This document shows positions 1 to 13,079 of a stretch of 46,570 nt of DNA, piece after piece. Position 1 is the first letter of the stretch. The number at the start of each line of letters is the position of its first letter. The notes under the pieces were generated by a model. That model made no database searches. It was given only the letters and a program-made list of their open reading frames with translations, and had not been told where the DNA came from. The DNA is taken from contig JAOXYB010041393.1 of NCBI GenBank assembly GCA_028565635.1, positions 1 through 46,570 of the forward strand, read 5' to 3'. Origin of the DNA: Phoronis ovalis. Taxonomy: Eukaryota; Phoronida; Phoronidae. Both the position numbers and the translations under genes were made by a program.

Positions 1-1
1 C

Positions 2-100
2 ATTGCCACAAACATTAATGATCTGGATAAAAAAGCAATTGTTGGTTTGTTATTACAATTGAAAAAAATCCTCACGTTTCTCTACATTTTTAAAGAATAA
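2..100 (+). CDS. Possible C-terminal coding tail of a plus-strand gene entering from the left edge
   Basis: Reading from base 2 gives 32 uninterrupted codons and a TAA at 98-100. The peptide is amphipathic, with a Leu/Lys-rich end (LLLQLKKIL followed by TFLYIFKE). An AATAAA lies at 423-428, about 320 bases after the stop, and could be its polyadenylation signal. I do not recognise the protein. In AT-rich DNA an open run of this length arises by chance fairly often, so the evidence is only the residue composition, the edge position and the downstream signal. If real, the rest of the gene lies left of the window. Confidence 0.25.
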   Translation: MATNINDLDKKAIVGLLLQLKKILTFLYIFKE

Positions 101-422
101 GGAGTTTTCTAGAAAGGGATTAGTTGTAATACATGAAGACGCACTTAACCTTACATGATTTATCATTTCCCTGTTTTTTTCTCAGAATGCTGTCCCAATA
201 ATGCATATACATAGTTTGCATGAGATTAGATTGAATTGTTATTTATTTTATAACATTTTGTTGTAATATAATATGAGGGCAATGATAATGTAGAACATGA
301 CTGGTATATGTGGGTACCAAGCCCTAAATGAAATTTGTAATATCATTATTCTGAAACGTTATGTTTACATGAGTGTTGCATGTTCATAAATAGTATTTAC
401 ATTCAGAAACCTTTTCAATTTC

Positions 423-428
423 AATAAA
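423..428 (+). promoter_or_regulatory. Candidate polyadenylation signal AATAAA
   Basis: A canonical hexamer followed by T/G-containing sequence. It matters only if the coding tail at the left edge is real; AATAAA is frequent by chance in DNA this AT-rich. Confidence 0.2.
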
Positions 429-3400
429 ATATAAAGTGTTTTAAAAGTGAAAGTAGAAAACAGTTTCCCTGCTTAAAGATGTTGCAGCCTTGTGATTCAT
501 AGAAATTTATTACAAAATTATGCTTAGTTAATAGTCACTTGGTAATAATACAAACAGATATTTAACGCAAATCAAACATTAATCATTTATTGCAAATAGC
601 TGATGGTGGTTAGCAATGACACAAAAGTGTATTACAATCACAGCATCATGATAATGCCCTGAAGAAAATATGGTTAGTTAACAATTCAGTGCTGGATTCA
701 GGATTTTGTACAGTGTCGCCTGTTAAATAGTGTTACACATTCTAGGTTCTTTAATATTTTGAAAGCAGAGATGGAAGAGGATGACCAATTTTATTAATCC
801 CCTCTGTCAAGTACCCCCACAAGTACCTAGAATTTTGTGAGTGAACACGATTGTATTGTTTTCGTACTTATGGTAATAAGCCAGGTGGTAGAGCATTAGT
901 TCTCTTTCTTAAACTAGGTACACTTTTTCTGACAGTTAAAGTACATGTATATATTGAACTAAAATCTACAACATGACCCTTCAACATTTCAAACTGCACC
1001 TCAAATAGATACTGAAACCTCATATGAACTCAAAATCACATTTAGTTGATTACAGCGATTAATAAACAATTTGTTTTTAAAAAGATTAACATATTTAATT
1101 GTTATACATGGCTTATTTGCTTGGTTACAATGTGTTTTGTGGTAATCAATTATTGCTGACGAATAAAATCATTTGATATATGGCCAATAAATGCTACTGA
1201 AGTCCAGTTTTTCTTTTTAAATTTGATTTTAATATGTGATCTATTCTGTAGAATTAATAGTTTCAAAATGACAATTTCATTTTGTATGCAGAAAAAACGG
1301 TTTGTACCACAGGATTTCTGTTTACCCACAATATGGATCATTGCATGTCGCCAGTAAGTCTGAGCAGTTTCATTTCTTTGGGTGATACTTATATTGTTCA
1401 CCTTTCAAAAAACTATGTATGGGCTATGATTTTATTCTTATTCCCATCTCTTCTCATTTAAGTGGATATCAGTTTCTATTTAATTCTTTTATTTCATTTT
1501 CTATAAATTAAAAACCTAACATAAAAATTATTAGTTATTTGATATTTGTAATTTGATTCAGTGATTTTGATTAAATGTATTATCAAAATTAAATTATATA
1601 ATTCAATTGTTATGAAGTAAAAAAATTTAATGGTTATTTAAAAACATACCTTTTTAGCCCCGACAGAAAGCTAGGTGTAATTGTTTGCATTTGGTCTATT
1701 TATAATGAGCATTTATCCAGACATATATTAAATATAATTTCCAAAAGATGGATCATGCGGCAGTTTTGTTGTCAACTATCTGCCAGTTTTAACTGCTAAA
1801 AAATTATAGCAATTTGATTCCCATTTATATATGTTCAGTGTACTTTTCGAAGTTTAACTGTTTGAAAATATCCTATTTTCCCTAATTTTGTTTAGTTATG
1901 TTAATTTATAGATGACAGGGCGTTTAAATTTTTAGAAACTACTTTGTTTCACATATCATTAGTTTAATGGTGTTACTAGCAGTTTTATTAATTCTCATAA
2001 TTTAAATATATTTATAGTGTTTTGTCACCATCTCACTTCAGTCATATTAAAGACTTGACAAAATGAATTGAGATACCCTGGTTTTAACCAGAAATGTATA
2101 TTTTGTTCAGGACTTTCAAGGTCCTTTCTTTGATGCATAGTTTAATTATGCGGAAATCCTGATAACCCTGATCTTTTTTTATTTAAATATTTTCATTCAA
2201 AAGTGCAGAGTTCATACGCAGTACAGATATATAGAATAGCTTTTCAACTTAAAAGATCAAGGGGGGATAACTTGAACAAGTCGAACCAATGCTTGCAGCA
2301 AATTTAAACCACTCCATTTTTAGGGATTTTTATCTTTAAATACATTTTGTTTCACTAATCTTCTTTCCAGATAACATGTCAATAGCCCTGAATGATGTTT
2401 ATAGTATGGTAACCATCAGACCACAGTAGTATGGCTTTACAGTGACAGTAAACTTACCTAATGGTAATGGCTCATTACCTCTTACTTGCTACAGCTTTCC
2501 AGCTTTGTTTACTGTTTTTCAGAATGAAAATATACAGATTTCAGGGAGATTATGATTGACATTCTAGTTTTTACTATGTATAATATGTTTCGTAAATTAG
2601 TTTTTTTTTTAGAGTTGTGGTTTACTAGCCCTGCACACTGAATTTGGTATAGTGGTAACAGATGCCAAAAGATATTTAGGTATAACAAGTGGTTTTAAGC
2701 AATTGTGTTCTGCAGCAGTGCAACTTTACTAGTTTGCTTTTCAAATGTCTAGTAATGCAAAAAACTCGGGCAGTTAAATTAACACTAAATTCCCATTTTA
2801 CAGTGTATTTGAGGGAGGGCTTTTATTTGAGGATTGTGTTGTTTTTTAGGTAAATACAGCTGTGTTCTTTCTGACTATAGTGGAATATGTCCATACCTCT
2901 CAACAAGCTCTCTATCTAAAATCTTAATATCCATATTAAATGAAAGAGTTGTATATATTTTTTCTAATATAAATAATTATTCTGGTTTAAAATATATGAA
3001 AAGATGTCAACAAATAGATTCCAAAGATGATAGGTTGTAGTATCCCTGTCCTTTGATTTTGGAAGTTAAAGCATTTATGGATGTACCTAGGGTTCTTTTC
3101 CAACTCAGCACTTGCATGAAAATTTTTAGGAAAAGTTACAAGTTACAGCAGCTAATGATAATCATCATTCTCATCCATATAACCATGTATGGTAGTGTTC
3201 CACTAAAAAGTTAATGTTGCATGCTGTAACGACTTCAAGATGGAAGCAATTTATTATATTTTTAATATATTGTACCTGCATTTAAATAGCCTTTAAATAG
3301 TAGTGCATATATTTTTACTGCATAAAAAACAAATCAGGTTCTAAATAGCAAACAGAAGTACCACTCCTTGTAACTGCTTTACTTATTATGGCACACTATC

Positions 3401-5891
3401 CACCATGTGTTGAAAATATCAAAAGCATTAATTTTTTGGGCAATGAAATTTGGCACAGAGTTAGAAACATAAAACAATTGGCCTCATGCTGTGAGCAAGT
3501 GTCTGGTTTACTTTTCCCCTTTAATGGCAGGTTATTAAAACATTACTACACATGTGGTTTTACACGAAATTTAGTTTTGGTGATCATCATGACAATGGGA
3601 TTGTCAGATCTGTGTTAGGAGATATATTAAATAGTTGTTTGGAACTAAACCCAGTGACTGATTGTTTCATTATTTCAAATCATTGTGCTGATGCATACTT
3701 TTCTCAACTTAAAATAGAAATGCTTTTAGATATTAACATACTGCTTGCTATTCATATAAAAGGTACTTTCTCATCACTTGTTTATATCATGGAGTTTATC
3801 ATTATTACTTTTGCTGTGTCCATTTTAGTAGTAAATAGCCAACCTAACCTTGTGGTTTTTGAACTGAAATGTCTAAATACAGGTACTATTATATCGATCA
3901 TATCATGTGCACAGATGTAGTACTTGTTTACCTTATTCATCATAATATCATTTCACATACCAATTTTTGTATAAAAATAGCAAATATCAACTGTGGTATT
4001 TCCAAAATTTGCAAAATATTCTAAAATTACCTCCCAGTAAGACTTTATGTGATTTAGCATTTTGATTTACTTTTGCACTCTACAACTACTTTCTAAACCG
4101 CATTACAAAAACAATTTGAGTAAAGCTATACTGTATGATAATGTAACGGTTATGCTGGGCTATAATGTGTTATCGTTTTTCAAATTGTCCATAATTTTCT
4201 GAAATAATGAGTATTAATGACATCGTTTTTGTCTTTAAAACAATCCTGTGGGTACCCTCTACCCAATGTCAATATATTACCTTTGACAAGTTTGAATAAA
4301 TCTTCTCGTCTCCAATTGTTTCAGTGTTTATGTTATAGTACGATTATGCTCTTTTTTGAAAACAAGCATAATTTCTTTATCATTCTGGACAACTATTATT
4401 GAAACTTACTCGTGCTTGAACCATAAATTATTTTGGGACATAAGAAATGAATACTCAATGTTGCGAGATATATTTACTTTATTCTACAGGTATCACGCAA
4501 TGTTGACTTCATCTCAGTTTAAATATATCCATTTTTAACATGCCAGTGGGTTTATTTTTTATTTGCATAATCAGGACACAGAATGATTTTTCAGTTTACA
4601 ATGTACTTTTGTAAGGAGGGTATGAAGGTGATTGTATGTACTTAGTTAACAAGTCATGTACTTTTGTGGCTTGTGCGGGTGTCTTTTTTATTTGTATTTT
4701 TTCATATTTACATATTCAGGACATGACATGACTTTTTGCTTTTTAACATCCTTTGTTTTTTTTGTACTGTTTATAATATCTAACAACTTTCTAAAAGATG
4801 TACATTTAGCAACATCACAACCAGGTGCCAATGTTACCCAGGTGAATTGAAAGATTTGTAGGGTTGATTTTAAAAAGATTCATGAATCATTGTTTTTTTG
4901 TGTTTGATCAGATGTAAAAAACTCAACTATTTATACTTAATTCATACTGAAGAAAAATGGAAAAGAGTTGGATCTCCAAACTGAGACCTGAGGAAAGTGA
5001 CTTCTAATTATTGCATAGAGGGAGGCTCAGCCAAAACCACCCCTTCTCTGACTGAACAGGTAAAAACACACGGATTTGCAAGACAAATTACTTAATTTTT
5101 TGAGAAAAAAGCTGGCAAATACTTATCCCTTTTCTGGACTGGATAGATTGAAAATGTGAAAAACACAAATACACCCTTTAAAACTAAAATCCTCTCACTG
5201 TTATGTTGCATCTATTTTGATTCCAGTACCAGCACAAAATTATATTGTTGCATCTTAAAGTGTAAACGAAGTTAACAGATCTCATTTTCAGAATTGTGTT
5301 TTTGCAACTAACTATATATATTATGATCATGGAATTTGTAAACCAAAACAGTCGCAGATATTTCAAGCAACAATTTACTGATAGGAGGCTGGTATATCTC
5401 AGGCTTTGTATCCAGCTAACACTAGGCACCATGAAGTCTTGCTCAACTAAAGTGTCCTACATGATTCCCTGTATGGCACCAATTTTCAGCTTATTATCTT
5501 AATCAATACAGATAATGTAACAATTAGTCATTTATTGTCTATCACTGGCATAACACTTTAACTGTCAAAGAAAAGGAAATGATGTTGATACAGCTATTAA
5601 TAGTACAAATTGTCTGCATTGGCTTTCAAAGGAAATACTGGCTAATTTTTGAATTTCAATAACTGCATTTAAAACAATCACTCAAATATCTTGTCTCCTA
5701 GAGCTTTACTTATAAATTTCTTAGTATTGTCTGCTACCACATAATATTTTAACATTTTTTCAGTTGATCACATATTATATGCTGGAATAAGATGTTTGCC
5801 TTTCATTAATTTTTAAACCACTAAAGTTTGAAGTACTTGTACTATTGTTTATATGTTTGCAGAGTGCTAGTTAATTAGGGCAATTAAAGGC

Positions 5892-5931
5892 CTATGTGAA
5901 GTATGGATTAACTATGTGAAGTATGGATTAA
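5892..5931. repeat. Exact 20-bp tandem duplication (two copies)
   Basis: The unit starting CTATGTGAAG occupies 5892-5911 and is repeated without change at 5912-5931. It is a recent local duplication with no coding context. Confidence 0.9.
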
Positions 5932-8900
5932 CTTTTACATCCTATTTTGCAGATTTGTTCAGTCTAAAATAATTATTTTGATAATTCAACTTTTAATATG
6001 TACCAAAATATAAAAATATTTCTTTCCAAATTTTGCAAATTTCCTGTTTAAATTACAATAGTTTGAGTTCAACCATTTGATTATTTTATGCTTCTAAAAC
6101 TCTTTTTCCTATACTGCCATGCAAATGTTTTGAGCAGTTAAATATCCTTCGCATGCTAGAAATGTTGCTAATATTGAAGTCAGCACTGTAAAGGTAAGTT
6201 TCAGAGGCCAAGGACATATCCTATGACAATGTTATATTCCAATGAACAAGCATCTAATTAAAGTTGTGTTGTATGCAGAGTGACACGTTCTGCTATAGTG
6301 GTGTACAGTAATTATGCAAACTTATAAATGTTCTCTGGGCGGATATGGGTGCAAAGAGGTAAATAACAAAATGAAAATTATTATCCAAAATCTAGAAAAT
6401 CTTATTGTTTTAATATTGTCAAATAATTTTAAATCAACACAACATACATTTTCATTTTGGCTTATATTAATTGTACTGTTGTTTGAACTGTAGAAAGATT
6501 TATTATTGTTATCAATGGTACAGACTAATAATACTATCATAACAAAATTCTTAATCTTATAATTAGAAAACAACATAGGCTGTCTACTTGAAAATTAGAA
6601 GTTGGGCTAATTGTTCAGAAATGTTTTGTTGTAATGGATCTATAATAAGAAAGTGACGCCAACCCAGAACTATGATGGGACTTATCTGTAAATAAAACAG
6701 AAGGCTAAAAGCTGCCCCAAGCTTTCGTTAGGCAACAGCATTAATTGATTTTGGCATATTTGAGGAAAGTTCTGTTTACTTCTTCATATACCCCAGGGCA
6801 AAACCATGTTGAGATCCGAGTCTCATCCCTGGTTGAAGGATTTAGGTCAATTGCGATTGTTCAGTGTATGTAAATACTTTTTTATGGATGCTGGTCATTG
6901 TGTACCCTGGTATCAAAATAATTAGATGCCTGTGTCTTTGGTATATGCAAAATGTTATGTGAATGACTTGCCATACTGTGGTTGGGTATCCATGTCAGCC
7001 TTAAAACAAACCACCACCCTATCATGTTTTATTATATAAGTAATCATCCTCCACTTTAAAAATTTTGGACAAAAAACTATGGGACATTAGTAAGAATTAA
7101 CAGGAATCCAAAATTTTTAATTGTTGTTTTATAGAAAGCTTCCTGCTTTGCAAACTCCCCCTAACTCCCTCCACCCATTAGAACCATGTGAAGTTTAACA
7201 GTTGTGTCAAAGGCTAAATTTAGCATGCATTTATTGGAAATACAAGGCTTGTATTTTGGAAAGTATGTATTTATGGGAAATCATTTTCAAATAAATTTTT
7301 GGAATAGTTTTATTACTTAGTTATCTCTGCAGATTGTGATGTTGTTGGCATTTTATGGTAAATGTTATAAAATGATAATGGTATTACAAATAAATAAATG
7401 ATAAACAAATCATATCAACTGCCAGTAAAATTCTATTTTACCTTAATCGACATCTGTATGTAGCTAGATTCTGAATCTAGAATAGGTCCGTACAAATAAT
7501 AAAACAAAATGTATTTAACGAAAATTTGGTCCTTTCATATAATAATTCGACTTTCCTTAGAATTCAGTAAAAATAGTGGTTTTGGAGTGGGAGTGTAATA
7601 AAACTCTTGTGTAATTTTCATAGTTATTTTGGTAGCAAAGTGGGAGAACTTTTTGACTTGACATAATTAACCTGTGACCTTTGGCATTTTCAAATTGCCA
7701 TTGTTATCAGGAAATTCTAGACATATGATTTTATGCAGGATTGAAAAATAAAGTTGACTTTGTCCCCCTCCCTGATAATTTTTAAAAGTCAGTTTATGGA
7801 GTATATTTATGACAAAGTATATTGAGCCTCTAATACTGGCTGTCATTATTTTAATTAGGATGAGTTATAAATAATTGTTGCTCTAATTCTAAAATATTGT
7901 ATCATCTGGTGGAGTGTACATGTATCACAACAAATGGTACAATGAGATACATCTAATTGTAAACAATTTCGAATATTTTATATATGTTTTGTTACCTTTT
8001 GTGTTCAATCCTTGATGATTCAGGTGAACGAGTGGATGATCCTGAATGTGCGAGGACAGACGATTTGTTGTTTGTTTGTTTTTAAATTGACAATAGATCA
8101 AAAGAAAATACAACAAAATCAAAGAACTAAAATTCTTAGCTGATAAGGTTCCATAACCTTTATATCTTCATATACCCCCTTTTTCCAGAGTTTAAAACTA
8201 GTTTTAATAGTCTTAGGATAAAAAATGCATATAGTCACAGAAATGATTTATGAAAATAGTTCTGGATAAGCCCAAACAATAGGTTATGTTGTGTACATGC
8301 AAAATGGCACAACAGAAAAAAATGTAATTCTTCATGACGTTATTCCGATCATTATGGATCATTTCCCTCATTAAAAAAATATGTGATACTTTCTACCAGC
8401 TATTCTAATTTCACATAATTATGTTGGTTCATGCAATTTACATTTTAATGATAAGGGCTATCATTGCTTTTTGCTCTGAAAAAATAAACTAGTACTAATT
8501 GTGTGCATTCTCAGATTTTACTGGCTTCCATCACTGATTACAACTGTGATAACACTGCTTGAATTTCAATTTTTTGTTTACAGTTGCTAAAAACTGCATT
8601 TAGTAGCACATTTGTGTAGTGTGTTTATATGAAATTATCAGTTCTTTGTTTTTCTCTGAAAGAATGTATTCAGAAGGCAATGGATAACAGAAGCAGAACT
8701 TGTTTTGTAAAATCAGAGGCAGAAATCTGAAAAGCTAAAGATTTGGTAATTTTTCACCTTCCAGATTTCTTGTCGATCAAACACATACAATTGTTAATGT
8801 TACATTTAAGGGTGGATTTTCCGATCCAATTCACCCTGGATCCACTCTTAAAATAAATACACCATTAAAAATTCCCTGATCCTTGTACAGCAGTCCTTTA

Positions 8901-11900
8901 TAATGCTAAAACCTTTTTTCATGTTCCTGAGAAAGTTGGGTGCACTATGGCCTGTAGATGTGTTTTCCTCATTCAGTATGACATTGACAGGCACTAAGAA
9001 CACATAACTTGATTATACTGCAACAGTTGTTTAGTAATTCAACCTGTTATGAACTGTTAATGCATGTTCTGCTTCTGCCAAGTTACTGTAATTATTGGAA
9101 TTCCAGCTGGACATTAAATAAATACCTTATGTGAATAATGCTGTATTAAAAACACTATCAAACATACTATCTTCTGCACAATTAATAAATAATCGAATTT
9201 TTTAGATAACTTCGAAAAAAAACATATTTTTTTTAAACACCTGAAGCAAAGTGAACATGAGTGACTTATTTTTGACATGTTGTGAGCAGTCTATAAGTTG
9301 GTAGTATTGGAAAGTTCCATTATTCCTAATTGAAAAATCTGTAGTTAAGTCCAGGTATTATTTTCAGGGTTTTCAGAAAAAACATATTTTGCATTCAATG
9401 TAATTATGATACTGGGTTGTTGAAAAAATCTTCGTTATGGCATTATTATACATATTCTGTTTGTTTTTGTACTGACAGCATCATTTCAAAAAATTCATAC
9501 AAATGTTATATGGTACTAGAGCTATGATCTAGTTTCTTCCATTATATCAATAATCACCATGCTTCTTCCAAAAAACAATGGTTCCCAGCTGGAAATTAAA
9601 CAAACTGCATTTCATCTGAGACCAAGCAAAACAATTATTGCTTCTGACAAATGACACTATTCAAATTTTCTAGCACATACTTCACAACAGGAAATTTACT
9701 TTTTTGCATAAATCTTATTTTATTATACCAAGAAACTCAACACAATGTATTGGTATTTCAGTCTTAAAATAGTTTGTTGGTTGGGATATGCAGTACAAAT
9801 GGGTATATGCCTTGTGAAATGGAGGACATTGCCTCTGCAACACATGAAAAACAGTTACATTTTATTACCTAAGCTACTGCATTAAACCTCTGAACCTTAA
9901 AAATCATTTTTTTGTGTCCTTGTTATTTCTTTTCAGAAAAGAACCATATCACCATAATTAATATTAGTTACTGTCATTATTATGTGTTGGTTAATATACT
10001 GGACCTCGCTTATAATTTTGAATATTAATCATATATATTTATTCAAAACTGCAGTTTGGCAAGACATTCCCAATTCATTAACCAGTCATAATTGACCCAT
10101 GTTTTCGAAAGTTTTGGAGTGTGACTTGTCAACTGAAACATTAAAAATTTCCTTTTGTTTATTGGCAACATCACAACCTGCTACAACAATATAATCAAAA
10201 TTTATGAGATGTGTCCTCACCAGGTCATCTGTGAAATGTGGATGGATATGCTTGTTGTTAACCATTGTCATGTAATCCTATCCTTCAGAAACAACCAGAT
10301 CTTTTTTGTTTACAGCAAATTTGAGTTATCTAATTGAATCCATTGTCTCTGGTATATAGCATTGATGGTTACTTAGCAGCTGTGGTTTATTGCATTACTG
10401 GTTCATTAACAATGTTTTATTGAAACAAATTTTTCATGCAGTAGTTAAGATTGTTTTAAGGATAAATAAAATTACCCTATTTTTGCTGCTAACAGTGTGT
10501 CATTTTTCAACATACTGACACTAACATTATTTTGAGTATTTTTGGAAATTTCAGTGTTATCACTACCAGATACATACTATAAACACTGATTTTGAGTTTA
10601 TCATCTGTGGTTAGTCTTTACAGATTTTGGGAACTGGCACACAAAAATTAACTTTTCACAACATTCAAAAACTGTCAACCTAAAGTTTGAGGAAATTGTA
10701 ATGTTGTTACTGACAACCATATCTGAATAGAACCCATCTCCTTAAACAGAAGCTCACCTTTGAGTAGAAGAGTTTTTCAAGGAACTTTCTTATCGTTTTT
10801 GTTAGTCCATTTCTTTTTCAATTTGGTAGCATTTATACTCTTAGTTATGGTTTGCAACAAAGAAACAGCAAAGACTACTTTCTGGCAAGCTTTTTTTATT
10901 CTGCACAATATAAGCAACCTCAAAATACTTGCATATGGGCCATTGGTCCATCAATAAATTCCAATATTTGACAAGTCTCAGCTACTGGCATTGTTTCCTT
11001 TGAGAGCCTCTTATAAGTGTGATGGGTTTGCTTCTACTGTCAAGATGCAATCAGATGACTTCTGGTGAACATGTGCATTTCAACACTACTGGCAGGTTTT
11101 CTAAACAACCTGTTGGTGGGATTAAAACAGCTTAGAATCTTCATCCTAATAATAAACATATCCCTGTTGCATGACCTGGATTCAGGATTTCTTAAAGGGG
11201 TCCATCAGTGTTAGATTAAGTATAGGATTGGTTGGAATGGAAGATCTACCCATTTTCCTGGGAATATTCCCTATCCCTGACCATGGTATAGCCATGGTTG
11301 CCTTGAATCATCTATCAAGTTAAATATACAAATAAATGTTAAGTATCATGTACAGGTACATTTGGTTTGCAGCCACTTTTTTGCTTTCATTCACCTTGAA
11401 GGAAACGCTTACACGTTTTTGTAGTGGTATGCAAAACACTTCAATGCGTATATTACTAATGTGTATTTTTAATTGTTTTTACAGTAATAATTAATTAAAG
11501 CGCACTTGTTATACTCGTGTGGATTCCAGAAGCTGACAGTTCCATTCATAGACTGTGTTGGAGTATTGACGTCATTTCAGAATGAAAAAGTTCCCAAATT
11601 GTTTTTTCATTAACTTTGTAAGGATTGGCAATAATAGGAAGTAATTTAAATTTTATTGAATTTTTATTTAACTCTAGCTCTCTTTTAGAATATGTACAGA
11701 AATACACAACTAATGCTGCAAAGGTATTTAAAACATCAAAACACAATTACTGTACATGTAATAGCTAATTGCAGTGTTGTATGACAATGTATTAGCTAAT
11801 GAAGCGTTTTCGAAAAATAAAAATATGAATGTCAGATTCTGGAAAAAATGTCCCAACTTTTGGATCTCAATTTATCTGTCTGTTTCTACTGCAGTATGAT

Positions 11901-12617
11901 GACTTTAAATTAAGATAGTATTTACTTTATATTAGTTTGATTACTGACAACTACCATCAGCTGTGGCCACTTGTCTGATGACATGTGCTTTATCTAAATA
12001 TAGGCAGTTACAATAGGTAAAAAACAACTGGTTTCAACTTCTCTGTAAACGCTGTTAATTTGGAACAGGTGCCTGAACAGGGGGAGATCATTTAGACACA
12101 GGATATGCAAGGTTTTCATTATAATAGTATGGTAAGAAAACAAACAGTTAGTGACTTTGAAGAAATTATCATACAACTGTTGGTATTTCAATGCACAGCA
12201 TAAAATGCACTATTATCTCCATAATTAATTTTTATAGTTGTATGATTACTCTTAATAAATGTGAAAAAATATGTGCAGTATGTTTCTTTCTAGAATTAAA
12301 TTTTATGTTTTTACAGATTTAACTTTTTAGTTGTCCGATTATTCAATTTATTTATTTAAAACAAAAAAATCTAAGTAGGATTAAGACCGTAGTAAAATAT
12401 CATGAAGGGGCTTGTAAAAAAAACTATGTTATTTTGAGCAAATCATGATGTGTTAAATTACATCAGTCTACAAGGAATAAAACAGAATCTATTTTAAAAC
12501 TTCATGAAAAACTTATTAAATTATTTTAAAATATTGTTTTTTATTATCTTTCGCTATGAAGTTCTGTAGAATAATTTTAAATCATCTATCGGTAAAGATT
12601 CATTTGAGACAACAATA

Positions 12618-12634
12618 ATAATAATAATTTGTTT
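12618..12634. repeat. Short (AAT)n microsatellite
   Basis: About five AAT units in a row within AT-rich non-coding DNA. Confidence 0.7.
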
Positions 12635-12759
12635 TCAATCTTTGCAGCCAAAACGGCTAAATTACATTTGAATTACACAAAAGCAAGTAAAAAGATGTAT
12701 AATAAAGCACAGACATCTTAAATGTACAATCTTTGAGATTATAATTCAAGTACTAAAAG

Positions 12760-13079
12760 TTAGGGATGCAGAAACGGACAAAGAAATCGTATGATCTACC
12801 AGTTTTATTTATGAGAGATGGTTTTTCTTCTGAGTATATGATTAACTAGGTGAAGAAGCTTATTGTTGGGGTTGAATTTCTATATTCAAAAATCTGCTAC
12901 GACCCGAATCCATGTACCTTAGAGATTCGATTGCTAAGAGCAAATTTATTTGTAGTATGAAGCTTCAGGGCACATTTTTGAATGCTTTTTAATTTAACTA
13001 TTAAATCAGTGTCTATGATATATGGGGACCAAGCCGGGCTAGCATCAATTGGATCATTGACCGTATGGTGAAAAGGCAC
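12760..13079 (-). pseudogene. Decayed LINE reverse-transcriptase C-terminal fragment
   Basis: The minus-strand frame ending at 12897 carries ASPAWSPY, then DTDLI, then KSIQK, then a segment ending NRISKVHGFGS. This order matches the tail of the reverse transcriptase of Jockey/CR1-type non-LTR retrotransposons (family pattern: SPxWSPY, an Asp-Leu-Ile stretch, VQRR, then an RL..LGL..L segment). After the stop, the next codons give FEYR, like the LEYRR that follows in intact copies. No catalytic core (YADD), endonuclease or poly(A) tail is visible, and flanking frames are broken, so this is a short fossil. Family placement is from memory of the pattern, not a search. Confidence 0.42.

Larger units (their letters stand above)
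110..12750. other. Long non-coding, AT-rich, CpG-poor stretch
   Basis: No open frame here has recognisable domain content, and no exon series with splice sites could be built on either strand. CpG is rare (by eye about two to four per 600 bases at 3.0-3.6, 5.0-5.6 and 6.0-6.6 kb). The only structures picked out are a 20-bp exact tandem duplication near 5.9 kb and an imperfect hairpin near 8.82 kb. The stretch could be intergenic, intronic, or a long 3' UTR of a plus-strand gene; the sequence does not decide. Confidence 0.6.

Noticed and set aside
881-900. tRNA box-A-like sequence (GGTGGTAGAGCATTAG)
   Set aside because: No box B, no cloverleaf and no SINE-like tail follows; probably chance.
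8816-8861. Imperfect hairpin around GGATCCACTCTTAA
   Set aside because: Arms mismatch, no repeat copies or context; not distinguishable from chance.
11567-11574. CRE palindrome TGACGTCA in the gene-free left part
   Set aside because: An isolated 8-mer with no promoter context; expected occasionally by chance.
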